From CAYMCO01 sp964388955 (GTDB lineage Bacteria > Chloroflexota > Anaerolineae > Anaerolineales > E44-bin32), in the NCBI GenBank assembly GCA_964388955.1, contig CAYMCO010000003.1, positions 124,001 through 188,000 of the forward strand: a stretch of 64,000 nt of DNA. Direction: 5' to 3'. The position numbers and the translations under genes were made by a program. The notes beneath the pieces are model-generated. The model saw nothing but the letters and a program-made list of their open reading frames with translations, made no database searches and was not told the DNA's origin. Positions 26,979-33,906 of this stretch are shown piece after piece; position 1 is the first letter of the stretch; each line of letters begins with the position of its first letter.

Positions 26979-27848
26979 CTATAACCCTGGAGCTCGAGTT
27001 GCTGGCCGGCATGGGTCATTCCTCCTTCCTCTCTGGATCCCAAACCACGTCCCGCCGCCCGCCAAGGCCGCTTGCAGGGGGTTCGATAGCCGCCCATCGG
27101 CGATGGCCGCCCTGGGCACGCCTCCCTGTGCAGCCCTCTTCATGCTCATTACCTTCTGTCTCATGCGCCCCTGGGCCCAATCCAGTGCAGAATCGATCTC
27201 AGAGAAGGAAATATGCCGGATGAGATCTTGCTGGTGTGGAAAATCCCGGAAAAGGCCGGCCACGTTGGACAGGCAGATGAACAGATCAGCGCCAACCGTG
27301 CCTGCGATCTCGGCCGCCGCCCGGTCCCCATCCACATTGAGGAATCCGTCCTCCGGGCTGTGGGCCAATGCGGGTATGACAGGCACCTGGTCGAAAGCCA
27401 GGATTTCGTGGATGAGCTCCCACCGCACCTCCCGAATGAGGCCGGAGTAGTCGTCGCGAATGATTTGTGCGCGCCCATCATGGACATGGCGCAGATGGCG
27501 TTTCCGCTCGCCGAGCAGAACGCAGCAGCCCGCCAGTGTCAGCCCGACGGCGTGCAGGCCGGCGCGGTCGAGATGGCCGAGCAGCTCCGCGTTTACCGAC
27601 CGGAGCGCAGCCACGTAAACATCCCGCATCCTGGGACCGGTGTACCGGCTGACGTAACCCGAGAGAGAGGTGAGATAACGGACCGGCAGGCCCGCCTCGG
27701 ATGCCATCTGGTCCACCCGGCTGGAGCCGCCGTGGACGACGATGACCCGCGTCCCTCTCCGAAAGAGGCGCTCGATGTCTCTGCATACGGCTGGCAGGTC
27801 GAGGCCCTCGGCGCCCCCGATTTTGATGACCAGCAGATCCTCCCGCAT
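26979..27848 (-). CDS. lysZ: LysW-aminoadipate kinase LysZ
   Basis: A 289-residue amino-acid kinase, paralogue of ArgB. LLVIKIGGAEGLD is the phosphate loop, VIVVHGGSSRVDQMA the substrate loop, and FLNVDGDRAAAEIAG, LSNVAGLFRD and GRMRQKVMSMKRAAQGGVP the C-terminal half. It phosphorylates the side-chain carboxyl of alpha-aminoadipate carried by LysW. The GSSRVDQMASEAGLP loop and the RYTG-type segment SGYVSRYTGPRMRD match LysZ more than ArgB. A loosely conserved tail rich in Arg and Pro ends the protein. Confidence 0.91.
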   Translation of the reverse strand: MREDLLVIKIGGAEGLDLPAVCRDIERLFRRGTRVIVVHGGSSRVDQMASEAGLPVRYLTSLSGYVSRYTGPRMRDVYVAALRSVNAELLGHLDRAGLHAVGLTLAGCCVLLGERKRHLRHVHDGRAQIIRDDYSGLIREVRWELIHEILAFDQVPVIPALAHSPEDGFLNVDGDRAAAEIAGTVGADLFICLSNVAGLFRDFPHQQDLIRHISFSEIDSALDWAQGRMRQKVMSMKRAAQGGVPRAAIADGRLSNPLQAALAGGGTWFGIQRGRRNDPCRPATRAPGL

Positions 27849-27890
27849 GAGGTTTCCTCCCGAATGATGGCCGGGTGACGGCTCCCCGTC

Positions 27891-28928
27891 TCAGATGGGG
27901 TGCAGGCCGGGAAACATCAGGCCGGCCCGCTCATCCAAACCCAGCATCAGGTTCATGACCTGCACCGCGGTCCCCGCTCCACCTTTCATCAGATTGTCCA
28001 GCGCGGATACCATGACGAGGGCCTTCGAATCCGGGTCGAAGTGCAGGCCGATTTCGCAGACGTTGGTCCCGGCCAGGATCTTGGGCTCGGGGAATCGATA
28101 TCCCCCGCGTCGATTCGCCAAAAGGCGCACAAACGGCTCCTCTCGGTAGGCGTTTTGGTAGAGATTCCAGACATCGCGCACTGTGGCCACAGGCGCGCCG
28201 GGTTGCAGGAAGCAGTGCGCCGTGAGATGGGCGCCGCGCACCAGCTCGACGGCGGTCATCGCGATACGCAATGGGATGTCTCCCAGCTCCTGCCTCACTT
28301 CAGCCAGATGACGGTGCCCGGAGGGGCTGTACAGTCGGACCACGCCGCTGCGCTCGGGGTGGTGAGAGCCCGGGTTATGCTGTGTCCCTCCTTCGGAGGA
28401 GCCGACCTTGACCTCGCCTGTCACTTGCTCCAGCCATCCGGCGTCGGCCAATGGGCCCAAGGCGAGGTTGATCAGAGTGGCGTTGCATCCCACGCCGGAG
28501 GCCAACGTGGCGCCTCGCAGGGCCTCCCGGTGGCGCTCCGGGAGACCGTACACGAAGTGCTCGAGCCAATTCGGGGCAGGATGCTCCCAGCCGTACCAGC
28601 GCTTGTAGTCCCCCGGGTCATGCAGGCGGAAATCCGCCGAGCAGTCGATCAGGTGCGGAGCGAGCGCCGCATATTGCTCAATACGCTCGGCCGCCTCTCC
28701 GTGGGGCAGCGCCAGGAACAACACGTCGCAGGGGCACAGGTCCCCCGGATCGCAGAATCGCAGATCCAGGTAGCCCCTCAGATTCGGATGGGCAGCGCCC
28801 ACGTGCTGCCCGCTTAGCCCCCGGGAGCTTGCCTGGGCGAGTTCAACCCCCGGATGGAAGGCCAACAGACGGAGGAGCTCGCCGCCGATGTATCCGGAGC
28901 CACCTGCGATGGAGGCTCTCATGATCAT
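27891..28928 (-). CDS. lysY: LysW-aminoadipyl-phosphate reductase LysY
   Basis: A 345-residue reductase, paralogue of ArgC. The ATG at 28928 follows the lysX stop by two bases and has GAGAGGGG ahead. The NADPH loop is ASIAGGSGYIGGELLRLL, the active-site Cys is in SGVGCNATLINLALGPL, and the end reads VSALDNLMKGGAGTAVQV. It reduces the LysW-bound acyl phosphate to the semialdehyde. The GCNAT in place of the GCYPT of ArgC distinguishes the two genes. Confidence 0.92.
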   Translation of the reverse strand: MIMRASIAGGSGYIGGELLRLLAFHPGVELAQASSRGLSGQHVGAAHPNLRGYLDLRFCDPGDLCPCDVLFLALPHGEAAERIEQYAALAPHLIDCSADFRLHDPGDYKRWYGWEHPAPNWLEHFVYGLPERHREALRGATLASGVGCNATLINLALGPLADAGWLEQVTGEVKVGSSEGGTQHNPGSHHPERSGVVRLYSPSGHRHLAEVRQELGDIPLRIAMTAVELVRGAHLTAHCFLQPGAPVATVRDVWNLYQNAYREEPFVRLLANRRGGYRFPEPKILAGTNVCEIGLHFDPDSKALVMVSALDNLMKGGAGTAVQVMNLMLGLDERAGLMFPGLHPI

Positions 28929-28930
28929 GC

Positions 28931-29809
28931 CTATCCCCTCTCCCATTCAGCCCCCGTCTGCTCAGCCGCCATCTTGAGGGCGTATTCTGCGATCTTGGCG
29001 GGGATATCCACCCCGGTGGGAGCGATGCTGTTGCGAAACTCGACGTTGTGGTTGACCTCGTTGACCAGATACCCCTCCCGGGTTTCGAAGAGGTCCACCG
29101 CGAGCACGCCGCCTCCTACCGCCTGGGCTGCCCTGATGCTGATCTTCTCCAGCTCCGGGGTGAGCGCGCACTTACTGGCTACCCCACCGCGAGCAGTGTT
29201 CGTGATCCAGTGGGCCGAGGAGCGATAGATCGCGCTGATGACGTGATCGCCCACCACGGTTGTACGCACGTCGCGGCCGCCTTTTTTTTCGATGAAGGGC
29301 TGCACGTAGCAAGTCTTGTGCATGTAGCTGCCCAGGGTGAAGCGGTCCTCCAGAACGGCTTCCGCCGCGTCCCGGTCATTGATCTTGGCCAACAATCGGC
29401 CCCAGGATCCGGCCAGCGGCTTGAGCACCGTGGGGAATCCAAGCCCCTCCATGCTCTTCAAGCAGGCCAACTGGCTGAAGCTCACCCGCACCGGGGCCTG
29501 CGGTACGTCATGTTTCGCCAGCGCCAGGGTGGTACGCAGCTTATCGGCGCAGGTCCCGACGGCCCGCGAGCAGTTGAGCGTTTGCAGCCCCCAAGCTTCC
29601 AAGATGGCCAGCGTGGACAGTGATCTTGAGCTGCTGAGGCTGCGTTGCATGATCAGGTCGAATTCCATCAAGACGGGATCGGGTTGCAGGGGATCGAGGA
29701 TCAGGTCCCGCTCCTGAATGAGCTCCGGGGAGACGCCCATTCGCTGGAGGGCTTCGACCAGCAGCTTCTCCTCTTGCCTCACCCGGGAGACGATCATGCC
29801 GATGCGCAT
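28931..29809 (-). CDS. lysX: LysW-glutamate/aminoadipate ligase LysX
   Basis: A 292-residue ATP-grasp ligase of the RimK family. It starts one base after the lysW stop. The ATP-grasp core VLKPLAGSWGRLLAKI, QPFIEKKGGRDVRTTVVGD and the metal/ATP segment EVNHNVEFRNSI are visible. It joins the amino group of alpha-aminoadipate to the C-terminal Glu of LysW, which protects it through the following steps. The segment VDIPAKIAEYAL near the end is common to LysX. Confidence 0.93.
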   Translation of the reverse strand: MRIGMIVSRVRQEEKLLVEALQRMGVSPELIQERDLILDPLQPDPVLMEFDLIMQRSLSSSRSLSTLAILEAWGLQTLNCSRAVGTCADKLRTTLALAKHDVPQAPVRVSFSQLACLKSMEGLGFPTVLKPLAGSWGRLLAKINDRDAAEAVLEDRFTLGSYMHKTCYVQPFIEKKGGRDVRTTVVGDHVISAIYRSSAHWITNTARGGVASKCALTPELEKISIRAAQAVGGGVLAVDLFETREGYLVNEVNHNVEFRNSIAPTGVDIPAKIAEYALKMAAEQTGAEWERG

Positions 29810-29810
29810 A

Positions 29811-29981
29811 TCACTCCCCCCAGTCCTCTTCGATCTCCGGCGCCAGGGCCAGCTCAAGGGGATCCAGGGCGATTATTTCTAACTCCACGCCGCAATCCGG
29901 GCAGGGGAGTATCTCGTTGGGCAGCGGTTGCTCGGGGAGCTCGATCGATGCGCCGCATTCCACACACTCAGCTGTTGTCAT
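29811..29981 (-). CDS. lysW: Amino-group carrier protein LysW
   Basis: A 56-residue acidic zinc-ribbon protein. The two cysteine pairs are ECVECGASIELP and PCPDCGVELEII, and the C-terminus is EDWGE, the hallmark to which substrates are attached through the terminal Glu. The ATG at 29981 has GAGGAGG directly upstream; a longer frame to 30074 would run through the attenuator hairpin and is rejected. It carries the lysine intermediates through LysX, Z, Y, J and K. Being first in the operon right after two attenuators fits a carrier needed in excess. Confidence 0.95.
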   Translation of the reverse strand: MTTAECVECGASIELPEQPLPNEILPCPDCGVELEIIALDPLELALAPEIEEDWGE

Positions 29982-30016
29982 GGTTAGCCTCCTCAGTTTG
30001 ATGGATACAAAGTCAA

Positions 30017-30048
30017 ACCGGCGGTCCGGTTGGATCTGGACCGCCGGT
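30017..30048 (-). terminator. Second attenuator hairpin of the lysine operon
   Basis: On the minus strand ACCGGCGGTCC (30048-30038), a 10-base loop, GGACCGCCGGT (30027-30017): an 11-bp perfect stem. The sequence after it is TTTGACTTTG, only partly T-rich, so it may terminate weakly or act on translation of lysW, whose ribosome site is 30 bases on. TCCAGATCC inside its 5' arm and loop (30040-30032) is complementary to GGATCTGGA at the end of leader peptide 2. Confidence 0.6.
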
Positions 30049-30076
30049 CTCGCCGCCATGAAAGAGGCGCGCACAG

Positions 30077-30145
30077 CTATCCAGATCCGGGATCCGGCTT
30101 CTTGGCGCGCTTCTGGGTTGATTTCGCAGTGAGAACTTGGCTCAT
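30077..30145 (-). CDS. Lysine operon leader peptide 2 (22 residues)
   Basis: A 22-codon frame, MSQVLTAKSTQKRAKKPDPG then SG-stop, with Lys codons at positions 8, 12, 15 and 16. It has a modest GCAGG ribosome-like site. Its last codons are written with GGATCTGGA, which pairs for nine bases with TCCAGATCC in the following hairpin, the same layout as the upstream leader and the arginine leader. The frame also lies within a longer open frame starting at 30268; that longer product would cross the first terminator and is unlikely. Confidence 0.6.
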   Translation of the reverse strand: MSQVLTAKSTQKRAKKPDPGSG

Positions 30146-30160
30146 CGCCTGCTCGCCGAA

Positions 30161-30189
30161 AATAAAAAGGCCGGCCTCTGTCTGGCCGG
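30161..30189 (-). terminator. First attenuator terminator of the lysine operon
   Basis: On the minus strand CCGGCC-AGACAGA-GGCCGG followed by CCTTTTTATTTT: a GC-rich hairpin with a T-run. GCCAGAC in its 5' half (30186-30180) is complementary to GTCTGGC (30231-30225) at the end of leader peptide 1, giving an antiterminator that destroys the terminator stem. Confidence 0.82.
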
Positions 30190-30221
30190 TCATCTCTCTC
30201 AGGAAGAATGTGCGTGCAGCA

Positions 30222-30290
30222 CTAGCCAGACGGCGTCTGAATTCGCTCCTTGGCGCACTTCTTTGCAAGAGTGTCGCGTAGACTGCTCAT
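30222..30290 (-). CDS. Lysine operon leader peptide 1 (22 residues)
   Basis: A 22-codon frame, MSSLRDTLAKKCAKERIQTP then SG-stop, with Lys codons AAG at positions 10, 11 and 14. The ATG is about four bases after the predicted transcription start, so it should be leaderless. It ends in Pro-Ser-Gly-stop encoded by CCGTCTGGC plus TAG, nearly the same bases as the end of the arginine leader; these bases are the antiterminator arm. Ribosome stalling at the Lys codons when charged tRNA-Lys is scarce would favour transcription into lysW. Role inferred from layout only. Confidence 0.72.
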   Translation of the reverse strand: MSSLRDTLAKKCAKERIQTPSG

Positions 30291-30300
30291 AATCGCGAAG

Positions 30301-30329
30301 AAGATATCAGAATAACTCAATCCTGTCAA
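30301..30329 (-). promoter_or_regulatory. Promoter of the lysine operon
   Basis: TTGACA (30329-30324), 17 bases, TATCTT (30306-30301). Transcription should start near 30294, just before the leader-peptide ATG at 30290. The layout is the same as in the arginine promoter: TATTGACA, 17-base spacer, then ATG about 11 bases after the -10 box. It is divergent from the metY promoter, with 30 bases between the two -35 boxes. Confidence 0.85.
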
Positions 30330-30359
30330 TAGGTCGCCCTGAGCTGGCCTCGCTTGAAC

Positions 30360-30387
30360 TTGACACCGCGGTGCGGGATGCTATAGT
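30360..30387 (+). promoter_or_regulatory. Promoter of metY
   Basis: TTGACA (30360-30365), 16 bases, TATAGT (30382-30387). Predicted start near 30394. This gives metY a 5' leader of about 300 bases, which is long in a window where other promoters sit next to their genes. Confidence 0.75.
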
Positions 30388-30393
30388 CAGAGT

Positions 30394-30694
30394 TTCTGCT
30401 GAACGGAAGCATGGGCCTCTTGTCCTCGGGGGTGGGGGGTTGCTCTTGTGAGGCATGGGCGGACTGGTGCAGAACAGGCATGATCCCCGGTTCAGGGGGT
30501 GGCGGATCCGGCGGGTCGCACCGGGCCATCAGATCGCCAAAGAGGCTGGGATTTCCTCATGCTGATCGGATATAAGTTGCGGGCTGTGCCCTCGGCGCTT
30601 GAGGTGATCTGATCAGCAAAGCAAATCGGCTCCAGTCTTCTTGAGGTGGCAGCCCACAGCTTCCATACCAATCTCAGCAACTCGAGGAGGGAGC
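30394..30694 (+). other. Long untranslated leader of metY
   Basis: About 300 bases between the predicted transcription start and the metY ATG. I did not recognise a SAM riboswitch consensus. It contains a 54-codon frame (30411-30575) with three Cys codons within ten positions (11, 13, 20) and many Gly codons, and the short palindrome TGATC-T-GATCA at 30605-30615. No T-tailed terminator was seen, so an attenuator of the type found upstream is not supported. Confidence 0.4.
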
Positions 30695-31984
30695 ATGTCT
30701 TATCAGGAGCGCGAATTCGGATTTACCACCCGGCAGCTGCACGCGGGGCAGGAGCCGGACCCGGCGACCGGGGCTCTGGCGGTGCCGATCTACCAGACCA
30801 CGAGCTATCAGTTCAAGGACACCCAGCACGCGGCGGACCTGTTCGCGCTGAGGGAGCCGGGCAACATCTACACGCGGATTATGAATCCCACGAACGACGT
30901 GCTGGAGAAGCGCATGGCGGATCTGGAAGGGGGGTCGGGGGCGCTCGCGGCCAGCAGCGGCCACGGTGCGCAGACCATGGCGGTACTGAACTTGTGCGGC
31001 GCGGGCGATCACATCGTCAGCAGCAGCCGCCTATATGGGGGCACATACAATCAGTTTCTCTACACTTTCCCCCGCCTGGGAATCGAGGTCACATTGGTTG
31101 ATCCTTCTTCGGTGTCCGAATTCGAAGCCGCGATCCGCCCCAATACCAGGATCATCTATGGGGAGACGCTGGGAAACCCGGATATCACCGTCTTCCCCTT
31201 TGATGAAGTCTCCTCCATCGCGAGGGGGGAGGGCATCCCGTTGATGATCGACAACACCTTCGCCACACCGTACCTGTGCCGCCCGCTCGAGTGGGGGGCG
31301 AACATCGTGGTGCACAGCACGACGAAGTTCATTGGAGGGCATGGGACCACAATCGGGGGCATCATCGTCGATGGGGGCAACTTCGACTGGGGGAGCGGCC
31401 GATTCCCCCAGTTCAGCGAGCCGGATCCGTCCTATCATGGCTTGGTGTTTGCGGATCTCGGGGAAGTGGCGTTCATCACTCGGGCCCGGGTGCAGATGTT
31501 GTGGGACATTGGTGCGTGCCAGGCGCCCTTCAACGCCTGGATCACCCTGCAGGGGCTGGAAACCTTGAGTCTGCGCATGGAGCGGCACGTGGCCAATGCG
31601 CAAAAGGTGGCGGAATTCCTGGAGGCCCATCAGGCTGTGGAGTGGGTCAGCTATCCCGGGCTGGCAGGCCACCCCGATCATGAACGTGTGGGGAGATACC
31701 TGCCGAAAGGCCCGGGGGCGATTCTGGGATTCGGAATCCGGGGTGGTGTGGTGTCCGGCAAGAGGTTCATCGAGAATCTGCGCCTCTTCAAACATGTGGC
31801 CAACGTGGGGGATGCCAAGAGCCTGGCGATTCATCCAGCCAGCACCACGCACAGCCAATTGAACGAAGAGGAGCTGCGCAGCGCGGGGGTGACGCCGGAT
31901 TTCGTGCGCCTGAGCGTGGGCCTGGAGGACATCGAGGACATACTCTGGGATTTGGACCAGGCTCTCTCCGCCTCGGCCGGCTAG
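30695..31984 (+). CDS. metY: O-acetylhomoserine sulfhydrylase MetY
   Basis: A 429-residue PLP enzyme of the Cys/Met metabolism family. The start at 30695 has the strong site GAGGAGG. GFTTRQLHAGQEPDP, YTRIMNPTNDVLEKRMADLEG, SSRLYGGTYNQF and the Schiff-base Lys in VVHSTTKFIGGHGTTIGG are visible; the length near 430 and the insert NFDWGSGRFPQFSEPDPSYHG are typical of MetY and not of MetB/MetC. It makes homocysteine from O-acetylhomoserine and sulfide. It stands alone with its own promoter, back to back with the lysine operon. Confidence 0.94.
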   Translation: MSYQEREFGFTTRQLHAGQEPDPATGALAVPIYQTTSYQFKDTQHAADLFALREPGNIYTRIMNPTNDVLEKRMADLEGGSGALAASSGHGAQTMAVLNLCGAGDHIVSSSRLYGGTYNQFLYTFPRLGIEVTLVDPSSVSEFEAAIRPNTRIIYGETLGNPDITVFPFDEVSSIARGEGIPLMIDNTFATPYLCRPLEWGANIVVHSTTKFIGGHGTTIGGIIVDGGNFDWGSGRFPQFSEPDPSYHGLVFADLGEVAFITRARVQMLWDIGACQAPFNAWITLQGLETLSLRMERHVANAQKVAEFLEAHQAVEWVSYPGLAGHPDHERVGRYLPKGPGAILGFGIRGGVVSGKRFIENLRLFKHVANVGDAKSLAIHPASTTHSQLNEEELRSAGVTPDFVRLSVGLEDIEDILWDLDQALSASAG

Positions 31985-32338
31985 AGCGCACGCGGGCTCC
32001 AGGGCGGTGGCTGCCTGCCGGCATGGAATGATACGTCGCTCACCTCCGAACGGGCCAGCCACCAAGCGTGACCAGCGGAGTCTGTTCATCCGACCGAAGC
32101 TTGGCGTGCCGGGTGCCTCCCGAATGGCCAATCGATAGAGACCTGAATGATCTTGCGGGCGTGAAATGCCGCGGACATATGCTGAAGCACGCTTTGGACG
32201 GCCTCGACGCTCCCCTTTCAAACTCTGGGTCAGCCGCATCATCGCTTACATTCCGGCCGACCCTGCCCGTCCATGACGTGCCCTCGGCAAACCCGAGGGG
32301 TATGGAGCTGTAATGCGTGCGTTTCGTATTGCGGCCAA

Positions 32339-32491
32339 TCACTTGGCTGGGCTGAAAGGCTCGATATACATATGTGGCCGCAGTGACAGATTGGCAGGGT
32401 CAGTTACTTTGGTGACCATCAGTTCATAGCCGTCTCCCTCGAGCAGCGTGTCGTTCTTCGGTGAGTCGCGTCTCTGCGCTGCATTCCCAGA
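32339..32491 (-). pseudogene. Coding-like remnant on the minus strand
   Basis: The frame between two stops reads like a protein C-terminus, with DTLLEGDGYELMVTKVTDPA and ending RPHMYIEPFSPAK. It has no start codon at its head; a neighbouring frame upstream (toward 32570) reads AVNWEIHNSIAKNLLLLVDL and meets it at QRRD, so a frameshifted remnant of a gene is possible. No family was recognised. The kinase promoter lies over the upstream part. This may also be chance. Confidence 0.25.
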
Positions 32492-32539
32492 TCAACCAAC
32501 AAGAGGAGGTTTTTCGCTATCGAGTTGTGTATTTCCCAA

Positions 32540-32568
32540 TTGACCGCATGGCTCAGGGCCGCTACACT
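32540..32568 (+). promoter_or_regulatory. Promoter of the sensor kinase/response regulator genes
   Basis: TTGACC (32540-32545), 17 bases, TACACT (32563-32568). Predicted start near 32575, only about eight bases before the kinase ATG at 32583, so the ribosome site GAGGGG would be at the very 5' end or the message nearly leaderless. Confidence 0.6.
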
Positions 32569-32582
32569 CGAAGAGGGGCCAC

Positions 32583-33863
32583 ATGATCATTAACGACCGG
32601 GACGAACTGGATCATCTGCGCCACCAGATGGAGATCGTCTCCGAGGTGGCCAAACAGCTGACATTGGCCCTGGAATTGGATGCCGTGCTTGCTGTCGTCC
32701 GGGAAGAATTGGACAACAAGCTCAAGCTGGCGGAGTTCGGGGTTCTATATCTACATGACGAGGCGGGCGGGGTCCTCTACCCGGCCTCTGCGTTTGGCTG
32801 TCGCTTGGACGAGCTGGATGAGATTCCGCTGTCGGGTGACCCCGGCCTGCTCAAGAGCTTGTTTGATCTCGGTGAGCCGACGCTGGAGACGGATGCCGAT
32901 CGAGTATCTGAGATATACGACGAAATCGGGATGTCACCCAAGAGGGGCCCCGGAGATGTGGTTCTCGTTGCGCACCTTTGCGCCGATGATCGCATCTTCG
33001 GCCTCTTGCTCCTTGGCACGACCGCATACCGGCAGGAGGGCAACCATCGGGATCTGGAGTTCGTCCAGACCCTGGCTGATCTGACCGCGCTCGCCATAGA
33101 GCGAACACGTTTGGAGGAGATTTCTGATTCCAAACGCTTTCTGAGAGAGGCCGAACGTCTGAGGTCAGATGTCTTGGGGACATTGTCCCATGAGCTGCGG
33201 ACCCCTCTGGCGGCGATCAAGGGATACTCAACAGCCCTTCTCTTGGAGGAGGTCTCATGGCCCGAAAACAAGATCAGGGAGTTCCTTCAGCTCATCGATG
33301 AGGAGTGTGAAAGCTTGCAGACCATGATCAGCGAGATTCTCGACTCATCCATGATCGATGCGGGCAACTTCCCCATCGAACGGCAGCCGGTGCGCTTAGA
33401 CCGATTAGCCCGGGAGGTCTGCAACGAAGCGTCCCGGCGCACCGATATCCACAAGCTGATCGTGGATATTCCAGCCGGCTTCCCCATCATTGATGCGGAC
33501 CCCCTGCGCGTGAAGCAGGTCTTGCGGAATATCGTCGACAACGCCATCAAGTATTCTCCGGAAGGGGGATTGATCGTCATTCGAGGTGAGGTCAGGCCAG
33601 CCGATGTGGTAATCCACATTGCAGATCAGGGGGTGGGAATCGCGCCTGAGGATCTCATCCCGCTATTCGAGAAGTTCTTCCGGGTGAAATCCTCGATCGG
33701 GTACTATGTGGCTGGCACCGGCCTGGGGCTGCCAATCGCGCGCTCGATCGTGGAGGCGCATGGGGGCAGGATATGGGCGAAGAGCGAAATTGGGGAAGGT
33801 ACGGAGATCTCCTTCTCTCTGCCTAGAGGGGGGTTGAGCGAGGAATCTAGGGGCTTGGCGTAG
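32583..33863 (+). CDS. GAF-domain sensor histidine kinase
   Basis: A 426-residue cytosolic kinase with no membrane segment. Residues about 15-175 form a GAF domain (LELDAVLAVVREELD to TLADLTALAIERTRLEE). A short coiled helix leads to the HisKA box with the phosphoacceptor His in LGTLSHELRTPLAAIKGYS. The HATPase_c part has the N-box LRNIVDNAIKYS, G1 DQGVGIAPED, F-box LFEKFFRV and G2 GTGLGLPIARSIVEAHGG. It should sense an internal or diffusible signal and phosphorylate the regulator encoded 43 bases downstream. The signal is unknown. Confidence 0.93.
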   Translation: MIINDRDELDHLRHQMEIVSEVAKQLTLALELDAVLAVVREELDNKLKLAEFGVLYLHDEAGGVLYPASAFGCRLDELDEIPLSGDPGLLKSLFDLGEPTLETDADRVSEIYDEIGMSPKRGPGDVVLVAHLCADDRIFGLLLLGTTAYRQEGNHRDLEFVQTLADLTALAIERTRLEEISDSKRFLREAERLRSDVLGTLSHELRTPLAAIKGYSTALLLEEVSWPENKIREFLQLIDEECESLQTMISEILDSSMIDAGNFPIERQPVRLDRLAREVCNEASRRTDIHKLIVDIPAGFPIIDADPLRVKQVLRNIVDNAIKYSPEGGLIVIRGEVRPADVVIHIADQGVGIAPEDLIPLFEKFFRVKSSIGYYVAGTGLGLPIARSIVEAHGGRIWAKSEIGEGTEISFSLPRGGLSEESRGLA

Positions 33864-33906
33864 CGTACCGTACCGGGAATCAGCGGAGATCTTGGCGAGG
33901 AGTCAC

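Larger units (their letters stand above)
31985..32582 (+). other. Intergenic region between metY and the sensor kinase
   Basis: About 600 bases. No clear metY terminator was seen. The right part holds the kinase promoter at 32540-32568 and a coding-like fragment on the minus strand (32339-32491, listed separately). The left 350 bases show nothing recognisable. Confidence 0.45.

Noticed and set aside
30077..30268. A 63-residue frame in the lysine leader
   Set aside because: It would cross the first terminator and overlap leader peptide 1. Only its last 22 codons, from the ATG at 30145, fit the attenuator layout.
29991..30300. Lysine riboswitch or T-box in the lysine leader
   Set aside because: The conserved lysine-riboswitch core and the T-box sequence AGGGTGGNACCGCG were not found; the leader is fully explained by two peptide-type attenuators.
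31031..32242. A 403-codon minus-strand frame across metY
   Set aside because: Antisense to metY with no recognisable domain.
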